Shown here: positions 26,437-34,140 of the stretch, one piece after another
How the letters are laid out: every line of letters begins with the position of its first letter
Position numbering within the stretch: the stretch's first letter is position 1
Assembly: GCA_023251875.1 (NCBI GenBank)
Contig: JAHEXY010000008.1
Span: 62,001-126,000 of the forward strand
Reading direction: 5' to 3'
Source: Bacteroidota bacterium
Lineage (GTDB): Bacteria > Bacteroidota > Bacteroidia > JAHEXY01
Length of the DNA: 64,000 nucleotides
Translations under genes and position numbers: made by a program
The notes under the pieces: model-generated
The model's database searches: none
Told to the model about the DNA's origin: nothing
What the model saw: the letters and a program-made list of their open reading frames with translations, nothing else

Positions 26437-27771
26437 ATGAAGCTGTTTTCTTATTTCGTTTTTAGCCTGGGTTGTACTTTTTTTATTTGTACAACATTTC
26501 TATATGGGCAAAACAATACAACTGAAAAATGGTCTTACCATTTTCAGCTAACAAGTATTGTACAAGGCCATCCTTCCTTTAATGCAAAATATTCAGGAAA
26601 AAACAGTTTAAATGATAGTGCTGAAACAGCTTTATCCTTAACATCTACTCTTTATTTAGGTCGTAAATTATGGAAAGGAGCCGCTATTTATTTTAATCCT
26701 GAAATTGCTGGAGGTAATGGACTAAGCCAAGCTAGAGGTATAGCGGGTTTTACCAATGGTGAAGCGTTTCGTATTGGTGATCCTGCTCCTGCATTGTACA
26801 TTGCGCGATTGTATTTTCAACAATACATTGCTATTGGAAAAACTGCCTATGAATACCGAGAAGCGGACGCCAATCAATTAGCAGATAGCATTCCCATTTC
26901 ACATCTTTATTTTGCTGCCGGCAAGTTTGCCAATGCTGATTTTTTTGATAATAATCTCTATAGCCATGATCCAAGAACTCAATTTTTAAATTGGAGTTTA
27001 ATGAGTAATGGCGCTTGGGATTATGCAGCCAACACGCGCGGTTATACTTATGGTGGCCTAATTGAATTTGCAAAACCTACATGGGCTCTTCGTTTCTCAA
27101 GTACTTTGGTTCCCGAATATGCCAATGGACCTAAGCTTGATGCTCATTATTCAAAAGCACATGCAGAAACCATTGAACTAGAAAAATCATATTCAATAAA
27201 AAAATACAAGGGAATTATTCGATTGCTGGGTTTTAGAAATGTTTCTAAAGCACCTTCTTATTTTGATGAAATAAATGGATATTTTACGGGTGCAGATTCG
27301 TCTCTTGATGTAATTAATGGAATCCAATACGGTAGTGTAAAATGGGGATTTGGATTAAACCTGGAACAAAAACTACCTGCTGATATTGGATTTTTTGGAC
27401 GTGCCAGCTGGAATGATGGAAAAACAGCAACTTGGGCATTTGCAGAAATTGATCAAACATTTAGTTTTGGAATAAATATTTCCGGTAAAGATTGGAAAAG
27501 AAAAAATGATGAATTAGGATTGGCATTTGTTGCCAACGGTATTTCAACCAATCATCGTGAAATTTTTACTATTGGAGGATATGGATTTATGCTTGGTGAT
27601 GGTTTATTAATAAACTACGGTATGGAACAAATATTTGAAACTTATTATAGTGCTCAAATATATAGTTCAGCTTGGTTGAGTATTAATTATCAATTTGTAA
27701 TGAATCCTGCATACAATAAAGATCGTGGACCGGTAAATTTCTTTTCCGCAAGATTGCATATTGCTTTTTAA
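26437..27771 (+). CDS. OprB-family carbohydrate porin
   Basis: This 444-residue outer-membrane protein has a signal peptide (about 1-24, ending FLYGQ). The OprB-type central motif is GLSQARGIAGFTNGEAFRIGDPAPALYIARLYFQQ, followed by YFAAGKFANADFFDNNLYSHDPRTQFLNWSLMSNG. The remaining strands end in an aromatic-rich C-terminus (FSARLHIAF) typical of barrels. OprB proteins admit sugars such as glucose, and some Bacteroidota members act on other small solutes. It follows the HlyD gene by 68 bp, but a promoter-like site lies between, so it may be regulated separately. A role as the outer-membrane exit for the C39 system is unlikely from its family. Confidence 0.88.
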   Translation: MKLFSYFVFSLGCTFFICTTFLYGQNNTTEKWSYHFQLTSIVQGHPSFNAKYSGKNSLNDSAETALSLTSTLYLGRKLWKGAAIYFNPEIAGGNGLSQARGIAGFTNGEAFRIGDPAPALYIARLYFQQYIAIGKTAYEYREADANQLADSIPISHLYFAAGKFANADFFDNNLYSHDPRTQFLNWSLMSNGAWDYAANTRGYTYGGLIEFAKPTWALRFSSTLVPEYANGPKLDAHYSKAHAETIELEKSYSIKKYKGIIRLLGFRNVSKAPSYFDEINGYFTGADSSLDVINGIQYGSVKWGFGLNLEQKLPADIGFFGRASWNDGKTATWAFAEIDQTFSFGINISGKDWKRKNDELGLAFVANGISTNHREIFTIGGYGFMLGDGLLINYGMEQIFETYYSAQIYSSAWLSINYQFVMNPAYNKDRGPVNFFSARLHIAF

Positions 27772-27819
27772 AATTTACTCCTCTAGCAATTTAATAGTTT
27801 AACAATATAACAATAAGGT

Positions 27820-28761
27820 TTGCTTAAGCACCAACTAAAAAATAATACACAACTAATTAAGCAAAAAGCAAATGAACTTGGCTTTTTGTATTGTGGTATT
27901 TCAAAAGCTGAATTTTTGGAAGAAGAAGCACCTCGTCTCGAGGCCTGGTTAAAAAATGGAATGCATGGCCAAATGCAATACATGGAAAACTATTTTGATA
28001 AACGTCTTGATCCTCGTAAACTGGTTGAAGGTGCTAGGTCGGTAGTTTCATTATTATATAATTATTACACCCACGATGAGCAAAAAGATGCTGAAGCTCC
28101 CAAAATTTCAAAATATGCTTATGGAAAAGATTATCATGTTGTAATAAAAGATAAACTGAAAGCATTTATGCAGTTTATTAGAGAAAATAGCGGAGATATA
28201 AATGGAAGGGCATTTGTTGATTCTGCTCCTGTAATGGATAAAGCTTGGGCTAAAAAAAGTGGATTAGGCTGGGTGGGAAAAAATTCAAATTTGATTACAA
28301 AAGAACAGGGTTCGTTTTTTTTTATTGCAGAAATAATCATTGATTTAGAATTGGAATACGATGGCCCTATTAAAGATTATTGCGGAACCTGTACTCGGTG
28401 TATGGATGCTTGCCCCACAGATGCAATTGTAGCTCCTTATGTAGTAGATGGAAGTAAATGTATTTCTCATTTTACCATTGAATTAAAAGATGAAATAATT
28501 CCTGAACAAATGAAGGGTAAATTTCAAAACTGGGCTTTTGGCTGCGATATATGTCAAGATGTTTGTCCATGGAATAGATTTTCAAGACCGCATAAAGAAG
28601 AGCAATTTAATGCAAGAAGAGAAATGCTTGAAATGAATAAAAAAGATTGGGAAGAAATAACGGAGGAAATTTTTGAGGGACTCTTTTCCGGCTCTGCTCT
28701 TTCAAGAGCAAAGTTTAAAGGATTAAAAAGAAATATAAATTTTCTTAAGCCAAATGAGTAA
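27820..28761 (+). CDS. queG: Epoxyqueuosine reductase
   Basis: This 313-residue cobalamin and iron-sulfur enzyme reduces epoxyqueuosine to queuosine in tRNA, the last step of Q34 modification. The N-terminal substrate domain contains [22 protein letters not shown] and [22 protein letters not shown] (with the catalytic Asp). Two 4Fe-4S motifs follow: [16 protein letters not shown] and [14 protein letters not shown]. The start is a TTG preceded by AATAAGG; no in-frame ATG precedes the conserved region. The last 17 bases overlap the convergent small gene. Confidence 0.95.
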   Translation: MLKHQLKNNTQLIKQKANELGFLYCGISKAEFLEEEAPRLEAWLKNGMHGQMQYMENYFDKRLDPRKLVEGARSVVSLLYNYYTHDEQKDAEAPKISKYAYGKDYHVVIKDKLKAFMQFIRENSGDINGRAFVDSAPVMDKAWAKKSGLGWVGKNSNLITKEQGSFFFIAEIIIDLELEYDGPIKDYCGTCTRCMDACPTDAIVAPYVVDGSKCISHFTIELKDEIIPEQMKGKFQNWAFGCDICQDVCPWNRFSRPHKEEQFNARREMLEMNKKDWEEITEEIFEGLFSGSALSRAKFKGLKRNINFLKPNE

Positions 28762-28933
28762 AGGCTTGTGTAATTACATCCATATACAAATGGCCAAAAG
28801 TAGCAACACACCAAATTTGCAATACTTTAGCTTCATCAATACTTAACCATTTGATAGATTTAAAAAGTTCCTTTTGAAATAAAATTTTATCGAAACTTAC
28901 TTTCTCTAATATTTGTTGGCAAAATTTCAGCAT
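28745..28933 (-). CDS. Small conserved hypothetical protein (62 aa)
   Basis: The ORF encodes [20 protein letters not shown], then [22 protein letters not shown] and a hydrophobic [15 protein letters not shown] segment. I recall similar short proteins of unknown function in Bacteroidota, with the same FxKELxKxxKWLxxxE core, which supports a real gene. It is cytoplasmic and probably helical. It converges on queG with a 17-bp overlap, a layout common here. Confidence 0.65.
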   Translation of the reverse strand: MLKFCQQILEKVSFDKILFQKELFKSIKWLSIDEAKVLQIWCVATFGHLYMDVITQAFTHLA

Positions 28934-29369
28934 AGACTTATGCGATTAATTGGTTTAGATTTTCTGATTTGTAATATATACTTTAGAAATGAATTTGTCA
29001 ATTAAAATGGAAAATAATAATGAAAATTTAAAATTTGAACTCAATTAAGCGTCTTTCAAAAATTGCGATTTCTCTCCCTTGTTTCATGAAAAAACTTGAG
29101 CATAAGAAATCTGAAATAATGCCTACTTCTTTTTCAAACAAACATTACGAATAAAACTATTTTTCATCTGAATGAATATGGCTCTATTGCAGCCATTTTA
29201 TATAAATATTTAGTTTATATTAAACAAATTATTATATTGAATATCAGTAAAATATGAAAAATAATTAATTTTAAGGCAGACTATTGGAACCTTTTATTAA
29301 AAAATACGTATTTATGAGAACAAAAGCCAAAAAAGAAATATAGATGTAAAACCCTTAACCCTTAAAAAG
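28934..29369. other. 436-bp intergenic region without a recognised gene
   Basis: This AT-rich stretch lies between two divergent genes. I found no open frame with credible composition, no tRNA and no strong terminator. It must hold the promoter of the small gene on the left and that of the response regulator on the right. A short hairpin (GGCT-CTATTGC-AGCC near 29180) and an AACCCTTAACCCTTAAA direct repeat just before the regulator start are the only structures I noticed. Confidence 0.5.
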
Positions 29370-29789
29370 ATGTTGTTTAAAATTTACAAAGAGCTGTTTA
29401 ACAAAACCGCATTAATTGTGGACGACCATGAGGTAAACCTCATTACGTATTCTTATTTATTAGAAAAACAAAAAATAAGAACCATACAGGCATCGAGTGG
29501 TAAAGAAGCGATAGCCATACTACAGCAAAACCCGGATATTGATATTGTGGTGATGGATATGTATATGCCCGATTTGGATGGTTTTGATACCATGCAGGCA
29601 ATCCGTAGTAATGATCTTATAAGTCATATTCCTATTATAGCAGTAACTGCTAAAAAAGGTATTAGAGAAAAATGCTTGGCTAGTGGAGCTAATGAATATA
29701 TAGTAAAACCATTAGATAATAATAACCTTATGCCTATCATGATTGATTTGCTTTCGAAGGGAACAAATTATTATGCAAAAGCAGCTTAA
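29370..29789 (+). CDS. Single-domain response regulator
   Basis: This 139-residue protein is a receiver domain only: acidic pair in LIVDDHEVN, phospho-acceptor Asp in VVMDMYMPDLDG (about residue 56), Thr in IAVTAKKG and Lys in YIVKPLDN. Like CheY or Spo0F, it would relay phosphate to a partner protein and not bind DNA. The sequence most resembles receiver modules detached from hybrid histidine kinases. Its last four bases overlap the stop of a truncated convergent MmcQ/YjbR gene, and no kinase is adjacent. This suggests that the gene came to this site by recombination. Confidence 0.88.
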   Translation: MLFKIYKELFNKTALIVDDHEVNLITYSYLLEKQKIRTIQASSGKEAIAILQQNPDIDIVVMDMYMPDLDGFDTMQAIRSNDLISHIPIIAVTAKKGIREKCLASGANEYIVKPLDNNNLMPIMIDLLSKGTNYYAKAA

Positions 29790-29941
29790 ATAACCGACAG
29801 CATTAAACAGGCGCGACTATTCCTTTCATCAAGCGTGGCAAAAATTTTCTTTTTTACTCTAAAAGATGTTAATTCAAAATGTGGTAATTCTTCTACATCC
29901 TTAAATGCAAGAGCCAGTTGTTTGAAAGTTTCTGTAGTCAT
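29786..29941 (-). pseudogene. Truncated MmcQ/YjbR-family gene
   Basis: From an ATG at 29941 the minus strand encodes 51 residues: MTTETFKQLALAFKDVEELP, then HFELTSFRVKKKIFATLDER and NSRACLMLSVI. This is the N-terminal half of an MmcQ/YjbR (CyaY-like fold) protein, which normally runs to about 110-120 residues. The homology stops near the position where family members read KLSxxDQ, and the frame ends in TAA at the last codons of the response regulator gene. I could not find the missing half on the far side. It is best read as a gene remnant. Confidence 0.7.
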
Positions 29942-29997
29942 TTAGATACATAAATTTAAAGGCTAAAAATCAAGAATGTAAATTTATAATTAAATAA

Positions 29998-30834
29998 TTA
30001 TTGATAAAAAAATCTATAGAATGTCCTTTTAAAATTTATTAAATATTGCTCTGTTTTTTTAATGATAGAGTTTGGTAATAAGGGATGAATTAATTGACCA
30101 AAATAATTTTTTGGAAAAGATTCCTTTATGCCAAAATATTCTGGTTCATGATCCGGACAAGTATAAGTGCCAAATATAATATCCATTAGTGGCGAAATAT
30201 TTGCATAGTTTCCTCTGTCACGGTCTAAGTCGTGATGCCAATGATGAAGTTCAGGGGCACCAATAATTATTCGTAATGCTCCAATTGGTAAACGAACATT
30301 CGAATGGATATAAATTGCCCAAATACCTCTAAAAATAATTAGTCCAGAAAGCGTTTCTAATGGAAATCCTAAAATAAAAGCAGGTAAATTAATTAATCCA
30401 ATTGTGTAAATAGAATCAATCGGATGTTCACGATGAGATGCCAGCCAATCTAAATGCTCAGCACTATGATGTACTTTATGAAATTGCCAGAGAAATCCGA
30501 CCTTATGTTGAATGCGGTGCCCCCAGTATATAATAAAGTCGCTTAGTACAATAACTTCAAAAGCTTGGACCCACCATGATTGATTCCCAATTTTATTTCT
30601 AAAACTGCTTGGAATTATATCATTTAACCAAAAGCTAAAATAATTGAGAATCCAAAGCACTAGTCCGCTCCATAAAATATATTGACCTAAAAAAAAGCAT
30701 ATGTCTAAAAACCATGAAGGTCTGAAAAAATTTTGCGTAGGTTTTGCAGGAAAAACTTTTTCCATTGGTGCAAAAATCGCAATCAGTAAAAGAAAGCTTG
30801 ATAAAGTTGCTATAGAATAAACATATATTTTCAT
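29998..30834 (-). CDS. Sterol desaturase/fatty acid hydroxylase family protein
   Basis: This 278-residue integral membrane di-iron enzyme has four or more hydrophobic segments. The histidine clusters are WGHRIQHKVG (HxxxH), QFHKVHHSAEHLDWLASHREH (HxxHH) and PELHHWHHDLDRDRGNYAN (HxxHH). These ligands bind two irons and support O2-dependent hydroxylation or desaturation of a lipid chain. The substrate cannot be deduced; lipid or carotenoid modification is usual. It lies 14 bp after the small membrane-anchored gene on the same strand, and the two look like one operon. Confidence 0.9.
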   Translation of the reverse strand: MKIYVYSIATLSSFLLLIAIFAPMEKVFPAKPTQNFFRPSWFLDICFFLGQYILWSGLVLWILNYFSFWLNDIIPSSFRNKIGNQSWWVQAFEVIVLSDFIIYWGHRIQHKVGFLWQFHKVHHSAEHLDWLASHREHPIDSIYTIGLINLPAFILGFPLETLSGLIIFRGIWAIYIHSNVRLPIGALRIIIGAPELHHWHHDLDRDRGNYANISPLMDIIFGTYTCPDHEPEYFGIKESFPKNYFGQLIHPLLPNSIIKKTEQYLINFKRTFYRFFYQ

Positions 30835-30848
30835 ATTAAATTTAGATT

Positions 30849-31181
30849 TTATTTAATGGTATCTTTTTTATCAATTATACTCGACAAGCTATCTATATAC
30901 TGTTTTAAGGAAAAGTTTATTATTACTTTTGGTTCAATTACAGTTGTTATTGTTTTTGAGCTATACATCATAAATTTTTCTTTTTCGCTTAATGGTTTAG
31001 ATTTAAACATTTCTTTAGTAGTATCTTGAGGAAGTATATTTAGTGTAATTTTATCAAAGTTAATTTCATCAGAATTTTCACCTTCTTGATTTATATCGCT
31101 AGATCTTAAAGCAATAAAACCCGTCATTAATAAGATAAAATTGGATAGTGTTATAAATTTTACAAATTTTGAAGATTTCAT
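30849..31181 (-). CDS. Hypothetical membrane-anchored protein
   Basis: I do not recognise this 110-residue protein. It has an N-terminal membrane segment (about 8-25, FITLSNFILLMTGFIALR) and a polar, probably periplasmic remainder containing KITLNILPQDTTKEMFKSKP and KEKFMMYSSKTITTVIEPKV. It may be a secreted or anchored accessory protein. The next gene, the sterol-desaturase-like enzyme, starts 14 bp after it, which suggests co-expression. Confidence 0.65.
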   Translation of the reverse strand: MKSSKFVKFITLSNFILLMTGFIALRSSDINQEGENSDEINFDKITLNILPQDTTKEMFKSKPLSEKEKFMMYSSKTITTVIEPKVIINFSLKQYIDSLSSIIDKKDTIK

Positions 31182-31371
31182 TTTAAAAAAAATATTATTT
31201 ATTTGTTTTTATATGGAGATGCTTTAGATTATAACATTCCATAAATTCATCAGAGAATTTTTTATATAGATATGCAACATTCATGTTTTCAGGAAGAAAA
31301 TTTAATTTGTGTTGATGGATAGCAAGAATGTTTGTATTTTAGAGGAACAGAAAACTTAAAAATAGTAATGA

Positions 31372-31614
31372 ATGAAAGCTAAAAATCCAAAATCAATTCA
31401 TTTGCCCATTATAATAGAACAAGATGAAGATGCAATGTATATAGTAAGTTGTCCTGTATTTAAAGGATGTCATTCTTATGGTAAAACTATTGATGAAGCT
31501 CTCAAAAATATTGAAGAGGTTATAGAAATGTGTCTTGAAGAAACAAAAGTAAAATCATTAAATCATTTTGTGGGTTTTAGAGAATTACAAATTATGCTTC
31601 CCATAGCAGCGTAG
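31372..31614 (+). CDS. HicB-like antitoxin family protein (no HicA beside it)
   Basis: This 80-residue protein has the HicB-like partial RNase H fold: IHLPIIIEQDEDAMYIVSCP, then FKGCHSYGKTIDEALKNIEE. It lacks an added C-terminal DNA-binding domain. HicB proteins neutralise HicA mRNA interferases, and the hicA gene normally adjoins them. Neither flank encodes a HicA-like dsRBD protein, so this is an orphan or acts with a distant toxin. It is followed within 50 bp by another small-gene pair that looks like a RelE-type system. Shared control is possible but not shown. Confidence 0.75.
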   Translation: MKAKNPKSIHLPIIIEQDEDAMYIVSCPVFKGCHSYGKTIDEALKNIEEVIEMCLEETKVKSLNHFVGFRELQIMLPIAA

Positions 31615-31662
31615 CTGTTTCGTGATTTTTTTTTTAACTTAGATGTACTAAAAATCAATCTT

Positions 31663-31878
31663 ATGCAACAAATAATTTTACAAGTCCCAGATAATAAATT
31701 CAGTTTTATAATGGAAATGCTTAAGAATTTTAAATTTCTTAAGGTAAAAGCGCAAGAAAATGAACCTTCAAAAAATGAAATACTTGAAGGGCTTAAAGAG
31801 GCTGTTGAACAGGTAAATCTGATAAAAGCAGGAAAGCTAAAATCAAGACCTCTTAAAGATTTATTAGATGAATTATAA
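31663..31878 (+). CDS. Probable antitoxin of a RelE-type pair
   Basis: This 71-residue protein opens QQIILQVPDNKFSFIMEMLK and ends in a charged helix, EILEGLKEAVEQVNLIKAGK, followed by LKSRPLKDLLDEL. A C-terminal helix with that KxGKLKSRPLKDLLDEL pattern is typical of small antitoxins that wrap around RelE/ParE toxins. Its last 11 bases overlap the downstream toxin-like gene, the classic arrangement of a coupled antitoxin-toxin operon. The DNA-binding part is short or absent. Confidence 0.7.
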   Translation: MQQIILQVPDNKFSFIMEMLKNFKFLKVKAQENEPSKNEILEGLKEAVEQVNLIKAGKLKSRPLKDLLDEL

Positions 31879-32194
31879 AATTGAGTCAATTCCTTATTTT
31901 GATAAGAATGCAAAGGTCTTATCAAAAAAATATCCTTCTCTTAGAAATGATTTAGAAGAATTAGAAATCTCTCTTTCTCAAAATCCATTTTTAGGGGATT
32001 CTCTTGGACGTGGATGTTATAAAGTTCGGATGGCAATTTCTTCAAAAGGAAAAGGAAAATCCGGAGGAGCTAGAATAATAACATATGTTTATATTACTCG
32101 ACAAACTGTTTATTTACTTTCAATTTATGATAAGTCAGATAAAGAATCTATTTCCGAAAAAGAGTTGAAACAATTATTGTCTTTCATCAAATAG
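31868..32194 (+). CDS. RelE/ParE-superfamily toxin
   Basis: This 108-residue basic protein begins YKIESIPYFDKNAKVLSKKYP, the first strand and helices of the RelE/ParE fold. It contains GCYKVRMAISSKGKGKSGGARIITYV, where the GGxR-x-I-x-Y strand is characteristic of the HigB/RelE-like branch. It ends YLLSIYDKSDKESISEKEL. RelE toxins cleave mRNA on the ribosome and ParE toxins act on gyrase; the sequence alone does not decide between them. The overlap with the upstream antitoxin gene supports the call. Confidence 0.82.
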   Translation: MNYKIESIPYFDKNAKVLSKKYPSLRNDLEELEISLSQNPFLGDSLGRGCYKVRMAISSKGKGKSGGARIITYVYITRQTVYLLSIYDKSDKESISEKELKQLLSFIK

Positions 32195-32207
32195 GTTTAC
32201 CTCATAT

Positions 32208-32807
32208 TTGCTCCGTTCCATCTCTAACATATCGCTAACTGATGCTGAACTACTCGAAAAGTATCAGCAAACACTTAATGCAAACTATATTGGTGATTTA
32301 TTGAAACGCTATAACCGCATGGTGTTTTCTGTTTGTTTCAAATACCTCAAAAATGAAGATGATAGTAAGGATGCTGTAATGCAGGTATTCGAAAAATTGT
32401 TGGAAACTTTAAAAGATCAGAAAGTAAGTTATTTTAAGTCATGGTTGTATATGGTAGCTAAGAATCATTGTCTTATGCAGCTTCGTAAGCAACAAACTCA
32501 GCTCAAACATCAAGATGGTATTATAGAATTTCAACAAGGGCTTATGGAAAATGGCCATGACATGCATCATACTGATGAAAGCGAAGAAAAATTAAATAAA
32601 CTTGATGATTGTATTAAAGCCCTAGAAGAAAAACAACGCCAATGCGTAGATTTATTTTTTATACAAGAAAAGTGTTATGAAGAAGTAATTACAATAACTG
32701 GTTATGAATATAATAAGGTAAAAAGTTATATACAAAATGGTAAGAGAAATTTGAAAAATTGCCTTGAAAAGAAAATGCCAAGTTCTAATTTGAAATATAA
32801 AAATTAA
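32208..32807 (+). CDS. ECF-type RNA polymerase sigma factor
   Basis: This 199-residue protein contains sigma region 2 (YIGDLLKRYNRMVFSVCFKYL ... DAVMQVFEKLL ... SWLYMVAKNHCLMQLRKQQ). A short acidic linker and sigma region 4 follow (CIKALEEKQRQCVDLFFIQEKCYEEV ... EYNKVKSYIQNGKRNLK). It should direct RNA polymerase to a stress or envelope regulon. The start is TTG; no ATG lies in a usable position before the conserved helix. The gene for a zinc-binding, membrane-anchored anti-sigma-like protein follows after 37 bp. Confidence 0.9.
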   Translation: MLRSISNISLTDAELLEKYQQTLNANYIGDLLKRYNRMVFSVCFKYLKNEDDSKDAVMQVFEKLLETLKDQKVSYFKSWLYMVAKNHCLMQLRKQQTQLKHQDGIIEFQQGLMENGHDMHHTDESEEKLNKLDDCIKALEEKQRQCVDLFFIQEKCYEEVITITGYEYNKVKSYIQNGKRNLKNCLEKKMPSSNLKYKN

Positions 32808-32842
32808 GCTAATAGCCAACAGCCATGAGCTAAAAGCTAAAG
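32808..32842. repeat. Dispersed repeat of the AGCTAATAGCCA family
   Basis: The gap between the sigma and anti-sigma genes is filled by AGCTAATAGCCA followed by GAGCTAAAAGCTAAAG. These words also make up the inverted repeat at 5530-5610. The element provides the region just before the anti-sigma start codon. Confidence 0.5.
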
Positions 32843-32844
32843 AA

Positions 32845-34140
32845 ATGAAAAACAAATACGATAAAATATTTAAAAAAGAGGATTGTATTTCGGAAGAATT
32901 GCTGTTGAAGTATGCCAATAAAAAAGCAAGTCTTGAGGAGCAGCATGAAGTGGAGTTTCATACAATCGATTGTGACATGTGTGCTGATATGTTGGAAGGA
33001 TTATTATTACAAAAAGAACAGCGGATAGATTTAAATAAAAATATACAAGACCTAGAAGAAAAAATTGATAACAGAGTAAATCTTGCTAAACAACCACAAA
33101 AACAATGGCAATGGTTGGCAATGGCGGCTTCTATAGCATTACTAATTGGAATAGGGTTTTATTTATACAAACCAGAAAGCGAAAAACAGTTAGCTCAAGA
33201 ATTACCAAAAAAAGAAGTGGAAGTTGACAAACCTGCAATTGATTCTGTAAAAAACACAAATGAACAAACTGAAAATACAGAAGCTGCTGAACAAGTATCT
33301 CAAAAAAATGGAGAAAAAGTAAAGACCGAAACTAAAGCTCAGTCTCAAGCCCCCAAAATTAGTTCAACTGTATGTGGAGAGGAGCTAGTTCCTCCTAGTC
33401 AAAATGAAGCCAAACAGCCTGTTGTTTTTGAGAAGGATAATTCTGTAGTTGGCGGTTTTGCCTATACAGAAAATCAAGCACCTGCTTCTTCACCAACAAT
33501 AAATATTGCTTCAGATTCTACTATTGTAGCTGATCAAGCTGCTGATATGTATAAAATTGATGATTTAGATAAAGTTATTGATTATAAAAAAATGGATTCA
33601 GAATTAAAAGACGCCACTATGTCGAATGCTATAACGCCAAAAGAAGAAATGAAAAGATCAGCAACATTTTATAGTTATGATGCCAGTGAAAAGCCTAGTG
33701 TCTCTTCTTCGAGTGACTTAAGTAAAAAGCAAAAAACAGCAAGTTCTAAATCATCTGACAAATCGGAATCAGCAAATAATATGTCAACAATGAAATTACA
33801 AAGTAAAACTCTTGATGGAAGGGCTGTTATTTATAGTTCTGCAAATGTCTATACTTTTTTACAGCCTACAAGTTCAATTGATTTTGTGAATACTTCTGGT
33901 GCATTTAGTTTAAGTAGTACTCAAATTTCGAATTTGGTTAATACTATTAATAGTACAACATTTAATACTACTAACCCATCTGTAAAATGGAAATATATAA
34001 TTGCTTTAACTGAAGCTACAACGGGTTCCATAACATATATAGCATTATCAGAAGATGAAAAAACGGTGATGAAATCACCTAACGATACTTATTCTAATTC
34101 GCCTCAACTTATCAATGTGATAAAATCACTTCTTCAATAA
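32845..34140 (+). CDS. Membrane-anchored anti-sigma-factor-like protein
   Basis: This 431-residue protein begins with a zinc-finger-like anti-sigma domain (about 1-60: LLLKYANKKASLEEQHEVEF, then HTIDCDMCADML, with the H-x3-C-x2-C ligands). One membrane helix follows (about 93-108, LAMAASIALLIGIGFYLY), then a long Lys/Glu/Ser/Ala-rich, probably disordered periplasmic linker and a folded C-terminal region (DGRAVIYSSANVYTFLQPTS ...). It should hold the upstream ECF sigma factor inactive until an envelope signal is sensed. The last base of its stop codon is the first base of the bioA ATG, so bioA may be translationally coupled. Confidence 0.82.
   Translation: MKNKYDKIFKKEDCISEELLLKYANKKASLEEQHEVEFHTIDCDMCADMLEGLLLQKEQRIDLNKNIQDLEEKIDNRVNLAKQPQKQWQWLAMAASIALLIGIGFYLYKPESEKQLAQELPKKEVEVDKPAIDSVKNTNEQTENTEAAEQVSQKNGEKVKTETKAQSQAPKISSTVCGEELVPPSQNEAKQPVVFEKDNSVVGGFAYTENQAPASSPTINIASDSTIVADQAADMYKIDDLDKVIDYKKMDSELKDATMSNAITPKEEMKRSATFYSYDASEKPSVSSSSDLSKKQKTASSKSSDKSESANNMSTMKLQSKTLDGRAVIYSSANVYTFLQPTSSIDFVNTSGAFSLSSTQISNLVNTINSTTFNTTNPSVKWKYIIALTEATTGSITYIALSEDEKTVMKSPNDTYSNSPQLINVIKSLLQ

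Noticed and set aside
31614-31663. A hicA gene immediately after the HicB-like gene
   Set aside because: Only 48 bp are available, and the next frame has no dsRBD-like HicA motif (GSH...).
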